Below, piece by piece: positions 55,957-64,000 of a DNA stretch of 64,000 nucleotides. Every line of letters begins with the position of its first letter. The first letter of the stretch is position 1. This DNA comes from Luteibacter sp. dw_328 (GTDB lineage: Bacteria; Pseudomonadota; Gammaproteobacteria; Xanthomonadales; Rhodanobacteraceae), in the NCBI RefSeq assembly GCF_018449605.1, contig NZ_JAAVUW010000010.1:1-64000 (forward strand), in the 5' to 3' direction. A model generated the notes under the pieces. It made no database searches, was not told where the DNA came from, and saw nothing but the letters and a program-made list of their open reading frames with translations. The position numbers and the translations under genes are program-made.

Positions 55957-56343
55957 TTAGACGCGACGCTTCTTGGGGGGACGGCAGCCGTTATGCGGAA
56001 TCGGCGTGACGTCAATAATGTTGAGCACTTTGTAGCCCAACGCATTCAGCGAACGCACGGCCGACTCACGGCCCGGGCCGGGGCCCTTGATGCGAACTTC
56101 CACGGTCTTCACACCGTAGTCGCCAGCAGCGCGGCCAGCCTTTTCGGCTGCCACCTGAGCGGCGAACGGGGTCGACTTACGGGAGCCGCGGAAACCCGCG
56201 CCGCCTGCAGTCGCCCACGACAGGGCATTGCCCTGGCGATCGGTGATCGTGACGATGGTGTTGTTGAAAGAAGCCTGCACGTGGGCCACGGCATCCGTGA
56301 CAACGCGCTTGATCTTCTTCTTGGTTTTAACCGGCTTAGCCAT
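55957..56343 (-). CDS. rpsK: 30S ribosomal protein S11
   Basis: 128 residues: [34 protein letters not shown] and the C-terminal [12 protein letters not shown]. Between rpsM and rpsD with short gaps. Confidence 0.97.
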   Translation of the reverse strand: MAKPVKTKKKIKRVVTDAVAHVQASFNNTIVTITDRQGNALSWATAGGAGFRGSRKSTPFAAQVAAEKAGRAAGDYGVKTVEVRIKGPGPGRESAVRSLNALGYKVLNIIDVTPIPHNGCRPPKKRRV

Positions 56344-56355
56344 AATCGGTATCCG

Positions 56356-56712
56356 TTACTTCTTGATCGGACGACGCGGACCCTTGCGGGTACGGGCGTT
56401 GGTACGCGTGCGCTGGCCGCGCACCGGCAGGCCGCGACGGTGGCGCAGGCCACGATAGCAACCGAGGTCCATCAGACGCTTGACCGCCATACCGATCTCG
56501 CGGCGAAGATCGCCCTCGACCGTGTACTTGGCGATCTCGGCGCGGATCTTCTCGACCTCACCTTCGCTAAGCGACTTGATGGGAGTGGTCGGAACCACGC
56601 CCGAGTCGACGCAAACCTTCTTCGCCCGCGAACGGCCGATTCCATAAATGCTCTGCAGGCCGACCCAGACATGCTTCTGGACCGGCAAATTGACACCCGC
56701 GATGCGCGCCAT
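56356..56712 (-). CDS. rpsM: 30S ribosomal protein S13
   Basis: 118 residues: [34 protein letters not shown], and [20 protein letters not shown] near the C-terminus. First gene of the alpha operon. A TAGAAT at 56755-56760 (minus strand), with weak TTCCCG at 17 bp, might be its own promoter. rpmJ, often found between secY and rpsM, is absent from the 125-bp gap. Confidence 0.97.
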   Translation of the reverse strand: MARIAGVNLPVQKHVWVGLQSIYGIGRSRAKKVCVDSGVVPTTPIKSLSEGEVEKIRAEIAKYTVEGDLRREIGMAVKRLMDLGCYRGLRHRRGLPVRGQRTRTNARTRKGPRRPIKK

Positions 56713-56754
56713 GATGTACTGTCTCCGATGCGTTTCGTGCGCGGTAAACGCGCA

Positions 56755-56783
56755 ATTCTAACCTGAATTAACCTAAACGGGAA
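56755..56783 (-). promoter_or_regulatory. possible alpha-operon promoter
   Basis: Minus strand TTCCCG, 17 bp, TAGAAT, about 43 bp before rpsM. The -10 is good but the -35 is poor. The secY-rpsM gap also has short CCCCC/GGGG and GGCGC hairpins. Confidence 0.3.
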
Positions 56784-56837
56784 GTCCTGCGGCGCTGGGC
56801 GCCAAGGCCTCCCCTACTTGGGGGTCTCTGCCGCGTC

Positions 56838-58157
56838 TCAGCTGCGACGGAGATTGGACTTCTTGAGCAGACTCTCGTACTGGTGGCTGACGAGATGGGC
56901 CTGGACCTGAGCCGTAAAGTCCATCACCACCACCACCACGATCAGCAGCGAAGTGCCGCCGAAATAGAACGGAACGTGCCAGGCGTTCTGCATGAACGTG
57001 GGCACCAGGCAGACCAGAACGATGTAAACCGCGCCAACACCGGTAAGCCGGGTCATGACGCCATCGATGTAGTCTGCCGTGGCGCGACCCGGACGGATGC
57101 CCGGAATCAACGCGCCCGAACGCTTGAGGTTATCGGCCGTTTCCTGCGAGTTGAACACGATCGCCGTGTAGAAGAAGGCGAACCCGATCACCAGCACCGC
57201 GAACACGATGTCGTGCACCGGCTCACCCGGGCTCAACGCCGTGGTCAACCACTGCAACCAACGCGACTGGTGGGCAGTGCCGAACCAGGTCGCCGCAGTC
57301 GCGGGGAAGAGCAAGAGGCTGGTCGCGAAGATCGGCGGAATGACGCCCGCCATATTGATCTTCAGCGGCAGGTGCGAAGTCTGGCGCTGGAACTGGCGCT
57401 GACTGCCCTGCTTCGCGTAGTTCACGGTGATACGCCGTTGGGCGCGCTCCATGAACACCACGAAAGCGGTTACCGCCAGGATCAGCGCGGTCACCATGAG
57501 CAGCTTCAGAACCGACAGCTCTCCGTTGTTCGCCATGGTCAGCGTGTGCGCGATGGCACCCGGGAGACCGGCCACGATACCGGCGAAGATCAGCATCGAA
57601 ATGCCGTTGCCGATACCGCGCTCCGTGATCTGCTCGCCGAGCCACATCAGGAACATCGTGCCGGCGGTGAGACCGACGACGGATGCCATGACGAAGCCCG
57701 CACCGGGCATATAGACCACCGGACCGCTCGCGCCGACCTGCTTCTGCAGGGCAACCGCGATGCCGAACGCCTGAAATGCCGCCAGGCCAACCGTGCCGAA
57801 GCGCGTGTACATGGTCATCTTGCGACGACCGGACTCGCCTTCCTTGCGCAGAGCCATGAGCGACGGAATGACCGAGCCCATCATCTGCACCACGATCGAC
57901 GCCGAGATATACGGCACCACACCGAGAGCGAACACCGAGAATCGGGAAAGCGAGCCGCCCGAGAACATGTTGACCATGTTCAACAGACCGCCGCCACCCT
58001 CAACCAGGCTGGTCATCGCCTCAGGATTCACGCCCGGAACGGGAATGAACGAACCGAGGCGGAAGACCACCAGCGCACCAATCAAGAAGAAGATGCGCTG
58101 ACGAAGTTCCGTCAGTTTGCCCAGCGAGCCGAGCGTTGTGCCCTGCGCTGCTGCCAC
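56838..58157 (-). CDS. secY: preprotein translocase subunit SecY
   Basis: A 439-residue channel subunit of the Sec translocon with ten membrane helices (first helix [20 protein letters not shown]). Family segments include [27 protein letters not shown] and the cytoplasmic loop ending [14 protein letters not shown]. The GTG start at 58157 ([13 protein letters not shown]) follows GGAG and lies 4 bp after the rplO stop; the longer frame re-reads rplO. Confidence 0.97.
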   Translation of the reverse strand: MAAAQGTTLGSLGKLTELRQRIFFLIGALVVFRLGSFIPVPGVNPEAMTSLVEGGGGLLNMVNMFSGGSLSRFSVFALGVVPYISASIVVQMMGSVIPSLMALRKEGESGRRKMTMYTRFGTVGLAAFQAFGIAVALQKQVGASGPVVYMPGAGFVMASVVGLTAGTMFLMWLGEQITERGIGNGISMLIFAGIVAGLPGAIAHTLTMANNGELSVLKLLMVTALILAVTAFVVFMERAQRRITVNYAKQGSQRQFQRQTSHLPLKINMAGVIPPIFATSLLLFPATAATWFGTAHQSRWLQWLTTALSPGEPVHDIVFAVLVIGFAFFYTAIVFNSQETADNLKRSGALIPGIRPGRATADYIDGVMTRLTGVGAVYIVLVCLVPTFMQNAWHVPFYFGGTSLLIVVVVVMDFTAQVQAHLVSHQYESLLKKSNLRRS

Positions 58158-58161
58158 CTGA

Positions 58162-58593
58162 TTACTCCACGCTGCCGCCGGCGGCTTCGATAGCCGCCTT
58201 GGCGCCGGCCGTCGCAAGCACGCCCGTGAGCTTGATCGCGCGGGTGATTTCACCCTTGAGGACAATCTTGACCTTCTTCGCGCGGCTGGTCACGAGACCG
58301 GCAGCGTGGAGAGCGATCAGATCGATCGTGTCGACCTTCAAGGCAGCCAGCTGGTACAGACGCACTTCTTCGGTGTCGCGCTTCTTCAGCGAGCGGAAGC
58401 CCACCTTCGGAAGGCGACGCTGCAGCGGCATCTGGCCGCCTTCGAAACCGTAGCGATGCGTGCCACCGGCACGTGCATGCTGACCCTTATGGCCGCGGCC
58501 GGCAGTCTTGCCGAGGCCGGAACCAATACCGCGAGCGACGCGCGTGCGGGACTTGCGGGCGCCCTTACCGGGACGTAGATCGTTAAGACGCAT
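58162..58593 (-). CDS. rplO: 50S ribosomal protein L15
   Basis: 143 residues: [20 protein letters not shown], then the Gly-rich [17 protein letters not shown] and [18 protein letters not shown]. Immediately upstream of secY, as in the spc operon. Confidence 0.97.
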   Translation of the reverse strand: MRLNDLRPGKGARKSRTRVARGIGSGLGKTAGRGHKGQHARAGGTHRYGFEGGQMPLQRRLPKVGFRSLKKRDTEEVRLYQLAALKVDTIDLIALHAAGLVTSRAKKVKIVLKGEITRAIKLTGVLATAGAKAAIEAAGGSVE

Positions 58594-58598
58594 GATTC

Positions 58599-58802
58599 TT
58601 ACTCCTCGACCCGAACCAGGTAGTAGACCTTATTGATAAGGCCACGGACCTGCGGGCTATCCTTCAGTTCGCGCACATCGTTGATGTGGCTCAGGCCCAG
58701 GGCCTTCACACTCAAACGATGACGACCCTGCACACCGCGCAGGCCCTTGACCAGGCGGACGCGGACGGTACCGCCAGCGGCGGTTTCGGTGTTCTTAGCC
58801 AT
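58599..58802 (-). CDS. rpmD: 50S ribosomal protein L30
   Basis: 67 residues: [25 protein letters not shown] and the C-terminal [12 protein letters not shown]. It overlaps the 3' end of rpsE by 8 bp and is 5 bp upstream of rplO. Confidence 0.95.
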   Translation of the reverse strand: MAKNTETAAGGTVRVRLVKGLRGVQGRHRLSVKALGLSHINDVRELKDSPQVRGLINKVYYLVRVEE

Positions 58803-59304
58803 TGCCGAGGACCTCTTCGATCGTCTTGCCACGCTTGGCGGCGATGCGCTTCGGCGATGCGACGGCCTGCAGACCCTTGATCGTCGCGCGGACGAGGTTG
58901 ATCGGGTTGCGCGAGCCGACGGCCTTGGCGAGCACGTCCTTCACACCGACCACTTCGAGGACAGCGCGCATGGCGCCGCCGGCGATGACGCCGGTACCCT
59001 GGGAAGCGGGCTGCATGTAGACGCGAGCCGCACCGTGGTTAGCCTTGATGGCGTACCACAGCGTGCCCTGGTTCAGTTCAATCGTGACCATGTTGCGACG
59101 GGCGCGTTCCATAGCCTTGGAAATGGCGACCGGCACTTCACGTGCCTTGCCATAACCAAAACCGACGCGGCCTTCGCCGTCGCCAACAACGGTCAGCGCG
59201 GTGAAGCTCATCTGGCGGCCACCCTTGACGGTCTTGGCCACGCGGTTGACGGCGATAAGCTTTTCAAGCATGCCGTCCGAATTTTCGCGATCTGTCGAGG
59301 ACAT
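58795..59304 (-). CDS. rpsE: 30S ribosomal protein S5
   Basis: 169 residues with [40 protein letters not shown] and [21 protein letters not shown] 130-bp gap with a hairpin separates it from rplR, longer than elsewhere in the operon. Confidence 0.97.
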   Translation of the reverse strand: MSSTDRENSDGMLEKLIAVNRVAKTVKGGRQMSFTALTVVGDGEGRVGFGYGKAREVPVAISKAMERARRNMVTIELNQGTLWYAIKANHGAARVYMQPASQGTGVIAGGAMRAVLEVVGVKDVLAKAVGSRNPINLVRATIKGLQAVASPKRIAAKRGKTIEEVLGNG

Positions 59305-59375
59305 CTCTTTTCCTGATAGCCCGGAATGATAGTTAGCCGGGACTTCTGTTTACGGCTCGGTCGCCGCTTGGAGTT

Positions 59376-59421
59376 GTAGGAGCTAAATCGGGCGACATCG
59401 GCCCCGAGGGACCGATGTCGT
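59376..59421 (-). other. hairpin and REP-like remnant between rplR and rpsE
   Basis: TGTAGGAGCTAAATCGGGCG at about 59375-59394 resembles a degraded REP. It runs into a perfect stem CGACATCGG...CCGATGTCG (about 59393-59421) with a 10-base loop. There is no T-run, so it is not a standard terminator. Confidence 0.5.
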
Positions 59422-59434
59422 TGCCTGACGCCTC

Positions 59435-59785
59435 TTAGAACTTGAGGCCGGCTTCACGGGCTGCATCGGCGAGAGCCTTGATGCGACCGTGGTAACGGAA
59501 ACCCGAGCGATCGAACGCGACTGCCTCGATACCGGCGGCCTTGGCGCGCTCGGCTACGATGCGGCCGACGGTGGTCGCGGCTTCCATGTTCTTTGTACCC
59601 TTCAGACCTTCGGCAACCGCGGACTGCACGGTCGAGGCGGCTGCCACGACAGTACCGTTCGGTGCGAACACCTGGGCGTAGATGTGCTGACCGGTGCGGT
59701 GCACGCTCAGGCGGTGGACCGCGAGCTCACGGATGTGAGAGCGGGTCGACTTGGCGCGGCGCAGGCGGGAATCGTTCTTGTTCAT
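59435..59785 (-). CDS. rplR: 50S ribosomal protein L18
   Basis: 116 residues: [39 protein letters not shown] and the end [20 protein letters not shown] (EAGLKF). Binds 5S rRNA. Between rplF and rpsE. Confidence 0.97.
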   Translation of the reverse strand: MNKNDSRLRRAKSTRSHIRELAVHRLSVHRTGQHIYAQVFAPNGTVVAAASTVQSAVAEGLKGTKNMEAATTVGRIVAERAKAAGIEAVAFDRSGFRYHGRIKALADAAREAGLKF

Positions 59786-59814
59786 CTTATTACTCCAGAA
59801 AGCGGATAGACCGA

Positions 59815-60342
59815 TTAGGCCTTCTTGGCTTCCTTCAGGATGATCTTCTCGCCCGCATAACGGACGCCCTTGCCCTTGTAAGGCTCCGGCGAACGGAACG
59901 CACGGATCTTCGCCGCCGTCTGACCCACGAGCTGCTTGTCAGCGCCCTTGATCAGGATTTCGGTCTGCGTCGGGACTTCGATGGTGATGCCTTCCGGCGC
60001 CTCGAAGACGACCGGGTGCGAGAAACCGAGCGAGAGGTTGACGGCCTTGCCGGCAAGCTGTGCGCGGTAACCGACGCCGACCAGCTCGAGCTTCTTCTCG
60101 AAACCGGCGGTGACACCCTGGACCATGTTGGCGACAACGGCGCGAGCCGTACCACCGAACTTGTCGTCGGCGCCCTCGGCGAGAACGACGGTGGCGACGC
60201 CATTGTCCTGCTGGAACGTAACGCCCGGCAGTTCATGGGTCGTCAGCGTGCCCTTCGGGCCCTTGACGGAGACAGTACCGTTGGCGATCGAGATCTCGAC
60301 GCCCTTGGGGAGATTGATAGGCAACTTGGCTACACGTGACAT
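59815..60342 (-). CDS. rplF: 50S ribosomal protein L6
   Basis: 175 residues: [20 protein letters not shown] and the C-terminal signature [23 protein letters not shown] 60342 is chosen over an upstream frame that reads into rpsH. Confidence 0.97.
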   Translation of the reverse strand: MSRVAKLPINLPKGVEISIANGTVSVKGPKGTLTTHELPGVTFQQDNGVATVVLAEGADDKFGGTARAVVANMVQGVTAGFEKKLELVGVGYRAQLAGKAVNLSLGFSHPVVFEAPEGITIEVPTQTEILIKGADKQLVGQTAAKIRAFRSPEPYKGKGVRYAGEKIILKEAKKA

Positions 60343-60352
60343 ACGGGACTCC

Positions 60353-60748
60353 TTACGCCACCTGGCCGATGACTTCGCCGCCAAGACCCTTAGCACGGGC
60401 CTGAGCGTCGGTCAGGAGACCGGCGGAAGTCGAGATGATGGAGATGCCCAGGCCGCCGAGGACCTTCGGCAGCTCGTCCTTGCCGCGGTAAACGCGAAGA
60501 CCGGAACGGCTGACACGGGAGATGGTTTCGATGGCCGGGAGGCCCTCGAAGTACTTCAGCTTGATCTCGAGCACCGGCTTGCCCGCTTCATCAGCGGAAC
60601 GGGCGTCGAGGATATAACCCTCTTTCTGCAGGAGCTGCGCGAGGGCCAGCTTCATTTTCGACGACGGCATACGAACAACCGCTTTGCCAGATGCCTGGCC
60701 ATTACGGATGCGCGTAAACAGATCGGCGATGGGATCAGTCATGCTCAT
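60353..60748 (-). CDS. rpsH: 30S ribosomal protein S8
   Basis: 131 residues: [20 protein letters not shown], and the C-terminal [20 protein letters not shown] with [11 protein letters not shown]. In E. coli S8 represses the spc operon. A long 128-bp gap with a hairpin lies between it and rpsN. Start could also be Met3. Confidence 0.97.
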   Translation of the reverse strand: MSMTDPIADLFTRIRNGQASGKAVVRMPSSKMKLALAQLLQKEGYILDARSADEAGKPVLEIKLKYFEGLPAIETISRVSRSGLRVYRGKDELPKVLGGLGISIISTSAGLLTDAQARAKGLGGEVIGQVA

Positions 60749-60816
60749 AAGAAAACCCTTGAGAGTGCACCGATATCCGAATTACCGGAGATCTTTAAAT
60801 TGTAAAGCCGACAGAA

Positions 60817-60841
60817 GTCGGTCTGCGTTGCGCAGACCGAC
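60817..60841 (-). other. perfect hairpin between rpsN and rpsH
   Basis: An 11-bp stem GTCGGTCTGCG/CGCAGACCGAC with a TTG loop, lying 68 bp before the rpsH start. No T-run follows on the minus strand. It may be an mRNA processing or regulatory structure. Confidence 0.55.
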
Positions 60842-60876
60842 GACTATAACAGCTTGCCCCGCCGATGGCGAGTTTT

Positions 60877-61182
60877 TTACCAGCTAGCCTTACGCAGGCC
60901 CGGCACATCGCCGCGCATGGTGGCTTCGCGAAGCTTGTTGCGACCAAGGCCGAACTTGCTGTAGACGCCACGCGGGCGGCCGGTCAGGGCGCAGCGATTA
61001 CGCTGGCGCGCTGGGCTGGCATCACGCGGGAGCTTCTGCAGCTTCGTCTGGGCTTCCATCTTTTCCTCATACGAGGCAGTGGAGCTCAGGACGACCGCCT
61101 TCAGTTCGGCACGCTTGGTAGCGAACTTCTTGACGAGCTTGGTGCGCTTAACATCGCGCTGGATCATCGAGGTCTTAGCCAT
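60877..61182 (-). CDS. rpsN: 30S ribosomal protein S14, zinc-free type
   Basis: 101 residues: [20 protein letters not shown], and [20 protein letters not shown] near the end. Only one Cys is present and no CxxC pairs, so this is the long zinc-independent form. Confidence 0.97.
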   Translation of the reverse strand: MAKTSMIQRDVKRTKLVKKFATKRAELKAVVLSSTASYEEKMEAQTKLQKLPRDASPARQRNRCALTGRPRGVYSKFGLGRNKLREATMRGDVPGLRKASW

Positions 61183-61195
61183 GTTCTACCTGTAA

Positions 61196-61735
61196 TCAGT
61201 TGCGGAACGGGAAGCTGAATGCTTCCAGCAGCGCCTTGGCTTCTTCGTCGGTCTTGGCGGTCGTGGTGATGGAGATATCCATACCGCGCAGCGCATCAAC
61301 CTGATCGAAGTCGATTTCCGGGAAAATGATCTGTTCCTTGATGCCGAAGTTGTAATTACCACGGCCATCGAAAGCACGGCCCGAAACACCACGGAAGTCG
61401 CGCGTACGCGGCAGCGAGATGTTGATCAGGCGATCCAGGAATTCCCACATCTGGGCACGACGCAGCGTGACCTTGCAACCGATCGGCCAACCGTCGCGGA
61501 TCTTGAACGAAGCGACCGACACGCGGGCCTTCGTCGTGATCGGCTTCTGGCCGGCGATCTTGGTCATATCGGCGACCGCGTTCTCGAGGATCTTCTTGTT
61601 ACCGGCGGCTTCGCCGACGCCCATGTTGAGCGTGATCTTCGAGATGCGCGGGACTTCCATGACGTTCTGGTAACCGAAGCGCTCAGTGAGCTTCGACATT
61701 ACCGACTCTTTGTAAAACGTTTCAAGGCGGGTCAT
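61196..61735 (-). CDS. rplE: 50S ribosomal protein L5
   Basis: 179 residues: [40 protein letters not shown] and [20 protein letters not shown]. Binds 5S rRNA. Between rplX and rpsN. Confidence 0.97.
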   Translation of the reverse strand: MTRLETFYKESVMSKLTERFGYQNVMEVPRISKITLNMGVGEAAGNKKILENAVADMTKIAGQKPITTKARVSVASFKIRDGWPIGCKVTLRRAQMWEFLDRLINISLPRTRDFRGVSGRAFDGRGNYNFGIKEQIIFPEIDFDQVDALRGMDISITTTAKTDEEAKALLEAFSFPFRN

Positions 61736-61747
61736 GACTTCGATTCC

Positions 61748-62059
61748 TTACGCGTCGACGACTTCGCCAGAACGGAACACGCGCACTTTGCGCCCGTCCT
61801 CGAGCGTCTTGGTGCCAGCGCGCTCGCCCTTGTTCGTGGCGGAGTTGAAGAGCTGTACGTTGGAGATATGGATCGAAGCTTCACGCTCGACGATACCGCC
61901 AGGCTGGTTGGCCTGGGGATTCGGCTTGGTGTGACGCTTGACCAGGTTGACGTTCGAGACGACAACGCGCTCGCCGTCGACACGCAGCACGTCGCCGCGC
62001 TGTCCCTTGTTCTTGCCGGTGGTGACGACGACGTTGTCACCCTTGCGGATACGGTTCAT
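61748..62059 (-). CDS. rplX: 50S ribosomal protein L24
   Basis: 103 residues with the KOW motif region [20 protein letters not shown] (RGDVLRV follows) and [20 protein letters not shown]. An assembly-initiator protein of the large subunit. Confidence 0.97.
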   Translation of the reverse strand: MNRIRKGDNVVVTTGKNKGQRGDVLRVDGERVVVSNVNLVKRHTKPNPQANQPGGIVEREASIHISNVQLFNSATNKGERAGTKTLEDGRKVRVFRSGEVVDA

Positions 62060-62073
62060 GTTCTGGCCTCCGC

Positions 62074-62442
62074 TCAGAGCACTTCGGGCGCAAGCGAGAC
62101 GATCTTCATGAACTTCTCGGTGCGCAGCTCGCGTGTAACCGGCCCGAAAATACGGGTACCGATCGGCTCGAGCTTATTGTTGAGGAGGACAGCTGCGTTA
62201 CCGTCGAAACGGATAACGGAGCCATCGGCGCGGCGAACACCCTTGGCGGTACGAACCACCACGGCATTGTAAACCTCGCCCTTCTTGACCTTACCGCGAG
62301 GAATGGCGTCCTTGATGGTCACCTTGATGACATCACCAACGCTGGCGTAACGGCGCTTCGAGCCGCCGAGCACCTTGATGCACATCATTTCCTTCGCGCC
62401 GCTGTTGTCAGCTGCGGAAAGCGTGCTCTGTACCTGAATCAT
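62074..62442 (-). CDS. rplN: 50S ribosomal protein L14
   Basis: 122 residues: [40 protein letters not shown] and the end [13 protein letters not shown]. First gene of the spc operon in the usual order; only 11 bp follow rpsQ, so no separate promoter is evident. Confidence 0.97.
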   Translation of the reverse strand: MIQVQSTLSAADNSGAKEMMCIKVLGGSKRRYASVGDVIKVTIKDAIPRGKVKKGEVYNAVVVRTAKGVRRADGSVIRFDGNAAVLLNNKLEPIGTRIFGPVTRELRTEKFMKIVSLAPEVL

Positions 62443-62453
62443 GGCAGCTCTCC

Positions 62454-62714
62454 TTAGACTTCAGCGCGCGTGATGATTTCGACCACGCGGTGATGCTTGG
62501 TCTTCGACAGCGGACGGCATTCCGCGATGCGCACCAGGTCACCTTCGTTCGCACCGGTCTCGTCATGTGCGTGAAGCTTCGTGGAGCGACGGATGATCTT
62601 GCCGAGCAGCCAATGCTGCACCTGGCGCTCGATCAGCACGGTCACGGTCTGGTTCATTTTGTTGCTGATGACGCGACCCGTAAGGGTACGCGCGGTCTTC
62701 TTGATTTCGCTCAT
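62454..62714 (-). CDS. rpsQ: 30S ribosomal protein S17
   Basis: 86 residues: [20 protein letters not shown] and [20 protein letters not shown]. Last gene of the S10 operon order. Confidence 0.97.
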   Translation of the reverse strand: MSEIKKTARTLTGRVISNKMNQTVTVLIERQVQHWLLGKIIRRSTKLHAHDETGANEGDLVRIAECRPLSKTKHHRVVEIITRAEV

Positions 62715-62725
62715 GTCCGCCGTCC

Positions 62726-62911
62726 TTACTTCTTAGCGCCGAGCACGAATTTCGTGCGGGCGATGTCACGCCGAACGCGGCGCAGCTGGTGCGGCTGGGT
62801 GAGCTGACCGGAGCCTTTCTGCATGCGCAGATTGAACTGCTCCTTGCGAAGGTCCAGCAGATCCTGCTTGAGCTCGTCCGCCGACTTCTGGTTGATATCT
62901 TTGCTGGCCAT
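62726..62911 (-). CDS. rpmC: 50S ribosomal protein L29
   Basis: 61 residues: [20 protein letters not shown] and [14 protein letters not shown]. Its ATG overlaps the rplP stop by one base (TAATG). Confidence 0.96.
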   Translation of the reverse strand: MASKDINQKSADELKQDLLDLRKEQFNLRMQKGSGQLTQPHQLRRVRRDIARTKFVLGAKK

Positions 62912-63324
62912 TACATCACCGCCCTGGAGACGAACTGAGTCTGCACGGACAGCTTGGCTGCCGCCAGGCGGAACGCTTCGCGTGCCGTCGTCTCGTCGAC
63001 ACCTTCGATTTCATAAAGCATGCGGCCAGGCTGGATCGGGGCGACCCAGAACTCGACGCTACCCTTACCCGCACCCATTCGAACTTCGATGGGCTTACGG
63101 GTGATCGGCTTGTCCGGGAACACGCGGATCCAGAGCTTGCCGCCACGCTTGACGAAGCGCGTGATGCAACGACGGGCCGCTTCGATCTGACGTGCGGTCA
63201 GCTGACCGTGCGTCGTCGCCTTGAGGCCGTACTCGCCGAAGCTCACGAGGTTGGAATTGAATGCAAGGCCGTCATTACGACCCTTATGCATCTTGCGGTA
63301 CTTGGTACGCTTAGGTTGCAACAT
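62911..63324 (-). CDS. rplP: 50S ribosomal protein L16
   Basis: 137 residues: [40 protein letters not shown] and [20 protein letters not shown]. Lies between rpsC and rpmC. Confidence 0.97.
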   Translation of the reverse strand: MLQPKRTKYRKMHKGRNDGLAFNSNLVSFGEYGLKATTHGQLTARQIEAARRCITRFVKRGGKLWIRVFPDKPITRKPIEVRMGAGKGSVEFWVAPIQPGRMLYEIEGVDETTAREAFRLAAAKLSVQTQFVSRAVM

Positions 63325-63335
63325 GGCAACACTCC

Positions 63336-64000
63336 TTACTTGGCCGTCCGCTCGCGGCGGTTTTCACCACCATCGCGGCGCGACTGCTGAGGCTGCTGTT
63401 CTTCCTTCGACTCGGCGGTAGCTGCTGCCAGATCGAAGATCTCGCCCTTATAGACCCATACCTTGACACCGATGATGCCGTACTGGGTCTTGGCTTCGGC
63501 GGTGCCATAGTCGATATCCGCACGCAGCGTGTGCAGCGGAACGCGACCTTCACGGGACCACTCGGAGCGGGCGATCTCGGCGCCATTCAGACGGCCGGAG
63601 ACGTTGATCTTGATGCCCAGGGCACCGAGGCGCATCGCGTTGCCGACCGAGCGCTTCATCGCGCGGCGGAACATGATGCGACGCTCGAGCTGCTGAGCAA
63701 TCGATTCGGCAACAAGCTGGGCGTCGAGCTCCGGCTTACGGACTTCGCTGACGTTGATGTGCGTCGGAACGCCCATCATGTCGGTGACTTCCTTACGCAG
63801 CTTCTCGATGTCCTCGCCCTTCTTGCCGATCACCACGCCCGGACGGGCGGTGTGAATCGTCACGCGGGCGGTCTTGGCCGGACGCTCGATCTGGATCTTC
63901 GAGATACCGGCAGCGGCGAGCTTCTTGCGGAGCATCTCGCGGACCTTGAGGTCAGCTGCGAGATAGACCGCATATTCGCCCTTATTGGCGTACCACTTCG
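63336..64000 (-). CDS. rpsC: 30S ribosomal protein S3 (5' end outside the window)
   Basis: Partial gene of which 221 residues are visible. The frame continues to the window edge ([20 protein letters not shown] before [10 protein letters not shown]), so the internal ATG at 63935 is not the start. Visible are the KH-domain [18 protein letters not shown], the S3 C-domain [20 protein letters not shown], and a basic tail ending [14 protein letters not shown]. It opens the visible part of the S10 operon. Confidence 0.96.
   Translation of the reverse strand, partial: KWYANKGEYAVYLAADLKVREMLRKKLAAAGISKIQIERPAKTARVTIHTARPGVVIGKKGEDIEKLRKEVTDMMGVPTHINVSEVRKPELDAQLVAESIAQQLERRIMFRRAMKRSVGNAMRLGALGIKINVSGRLNGAEIARSEWSREGRVPLHTLRADIDYGTAEAKTQYGIIGVKVWVYKGEIFDLAAATAESKEEQQPQQSRRDGGENRRERTAK

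Noticed and set aside
56883-58193. Plus-strand frame of 436 codons opposite secY
   Set aside because: His/Arg-rich shadow of the SecY membrane helices.
63336-63935. rpsC as a complete 199-codon gene
   Set aside because: The frame stays open and S3-like to the window end, so the ATG at 63935 is internal and the gene is cut by the window.

Overview
The window is a 64 kb, GC-rich, densely coded piece of a gammaproteobacterial chromosome. The gene content suggests the Xanthomonadales, most likely Rhodanobacteraceae (Luteibacter/Dyella-like). This is inferred from GC content, a class II DAHP synthase, endonuclease-type MutL, the ribosomal operon order and the REP type; no database was searched. 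No tRNA, rRNA, transposase, phage gene or CRISPR array was seen.

Layout. 0.2-2.1 kb: a family 9 glycosyltransferase and an orphan OmpR-type response regulator. 2.3-6.9 kb: an iron block with the FetAB-type exporter, a Fiu-type siderophore receptor behind a Fur box, and PiuC/YbiX. 6.9-18.2 kb: RapA, rhomboid protease, glyoxalase I, an NCS2-type permease coupled to a DUF3574 lipoprotein, a second TonB receptor and an OmpA-type protein. 18.4-20.8 kb: PrpD, divergent from TerC, which has a yybP-ykoY manganese riboswitch in its leader. 21.4-26.5 kb: an outer-membrane barrel protein, then a five-gene operon that looks like a functional amyloid (Fap-type) secretion system. Its D-E-F part has a periplasmic C39 peptidase, a small secreted protein and a coiled-coil barrel. 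It also has a Gly-rich secreted protein and a good sigma-54 promoter. 26.8-35.2 kb: FadH, PrpC, PrpB, PrpE and a secreted esterase; with PrpD these supply four steps of propionate degradation. 35.3-42.2 kb: a PAP2 phosphatase/lipid kinase/phosphoesterase operon, SDR and Gfo/Idh oxidoreductases, sulfurtransferase, NudL, DUF1289 and FKBP. 42.3-53.5 kb: enoyl-CoA hydratase, DUF1684, MutL, AmiC, TsaE and NnrD, divergent QueG, class II DAHP synthase and DsbB. 53.7-64 kb: the S10 (tail)/spc/alpha ribosomal operons on the minus strand, from rpsC (cut by the window end) to rplQ, with secY and rpoA.

Almost every long non-coding gap is filled by structured repeats. There are REP hairpins of the GTAGGAGC...GGCGA type. 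There is a composite 'type B' element in three copies (11.0, 20.8 and 51.0 kb) and a nested-palindrome 'type A' element in two full copies (16.3 and 28.8 kb), with the tail of a third at the window start. In both types the terminal inverted repeats differ between copies, but each arm still pairs perfectly with its own partner. This indicates selection for the hairpin itself. Most copies sit between convergent genes. The repeats and the Fap-like locus are the main candidates for undescribed biology.
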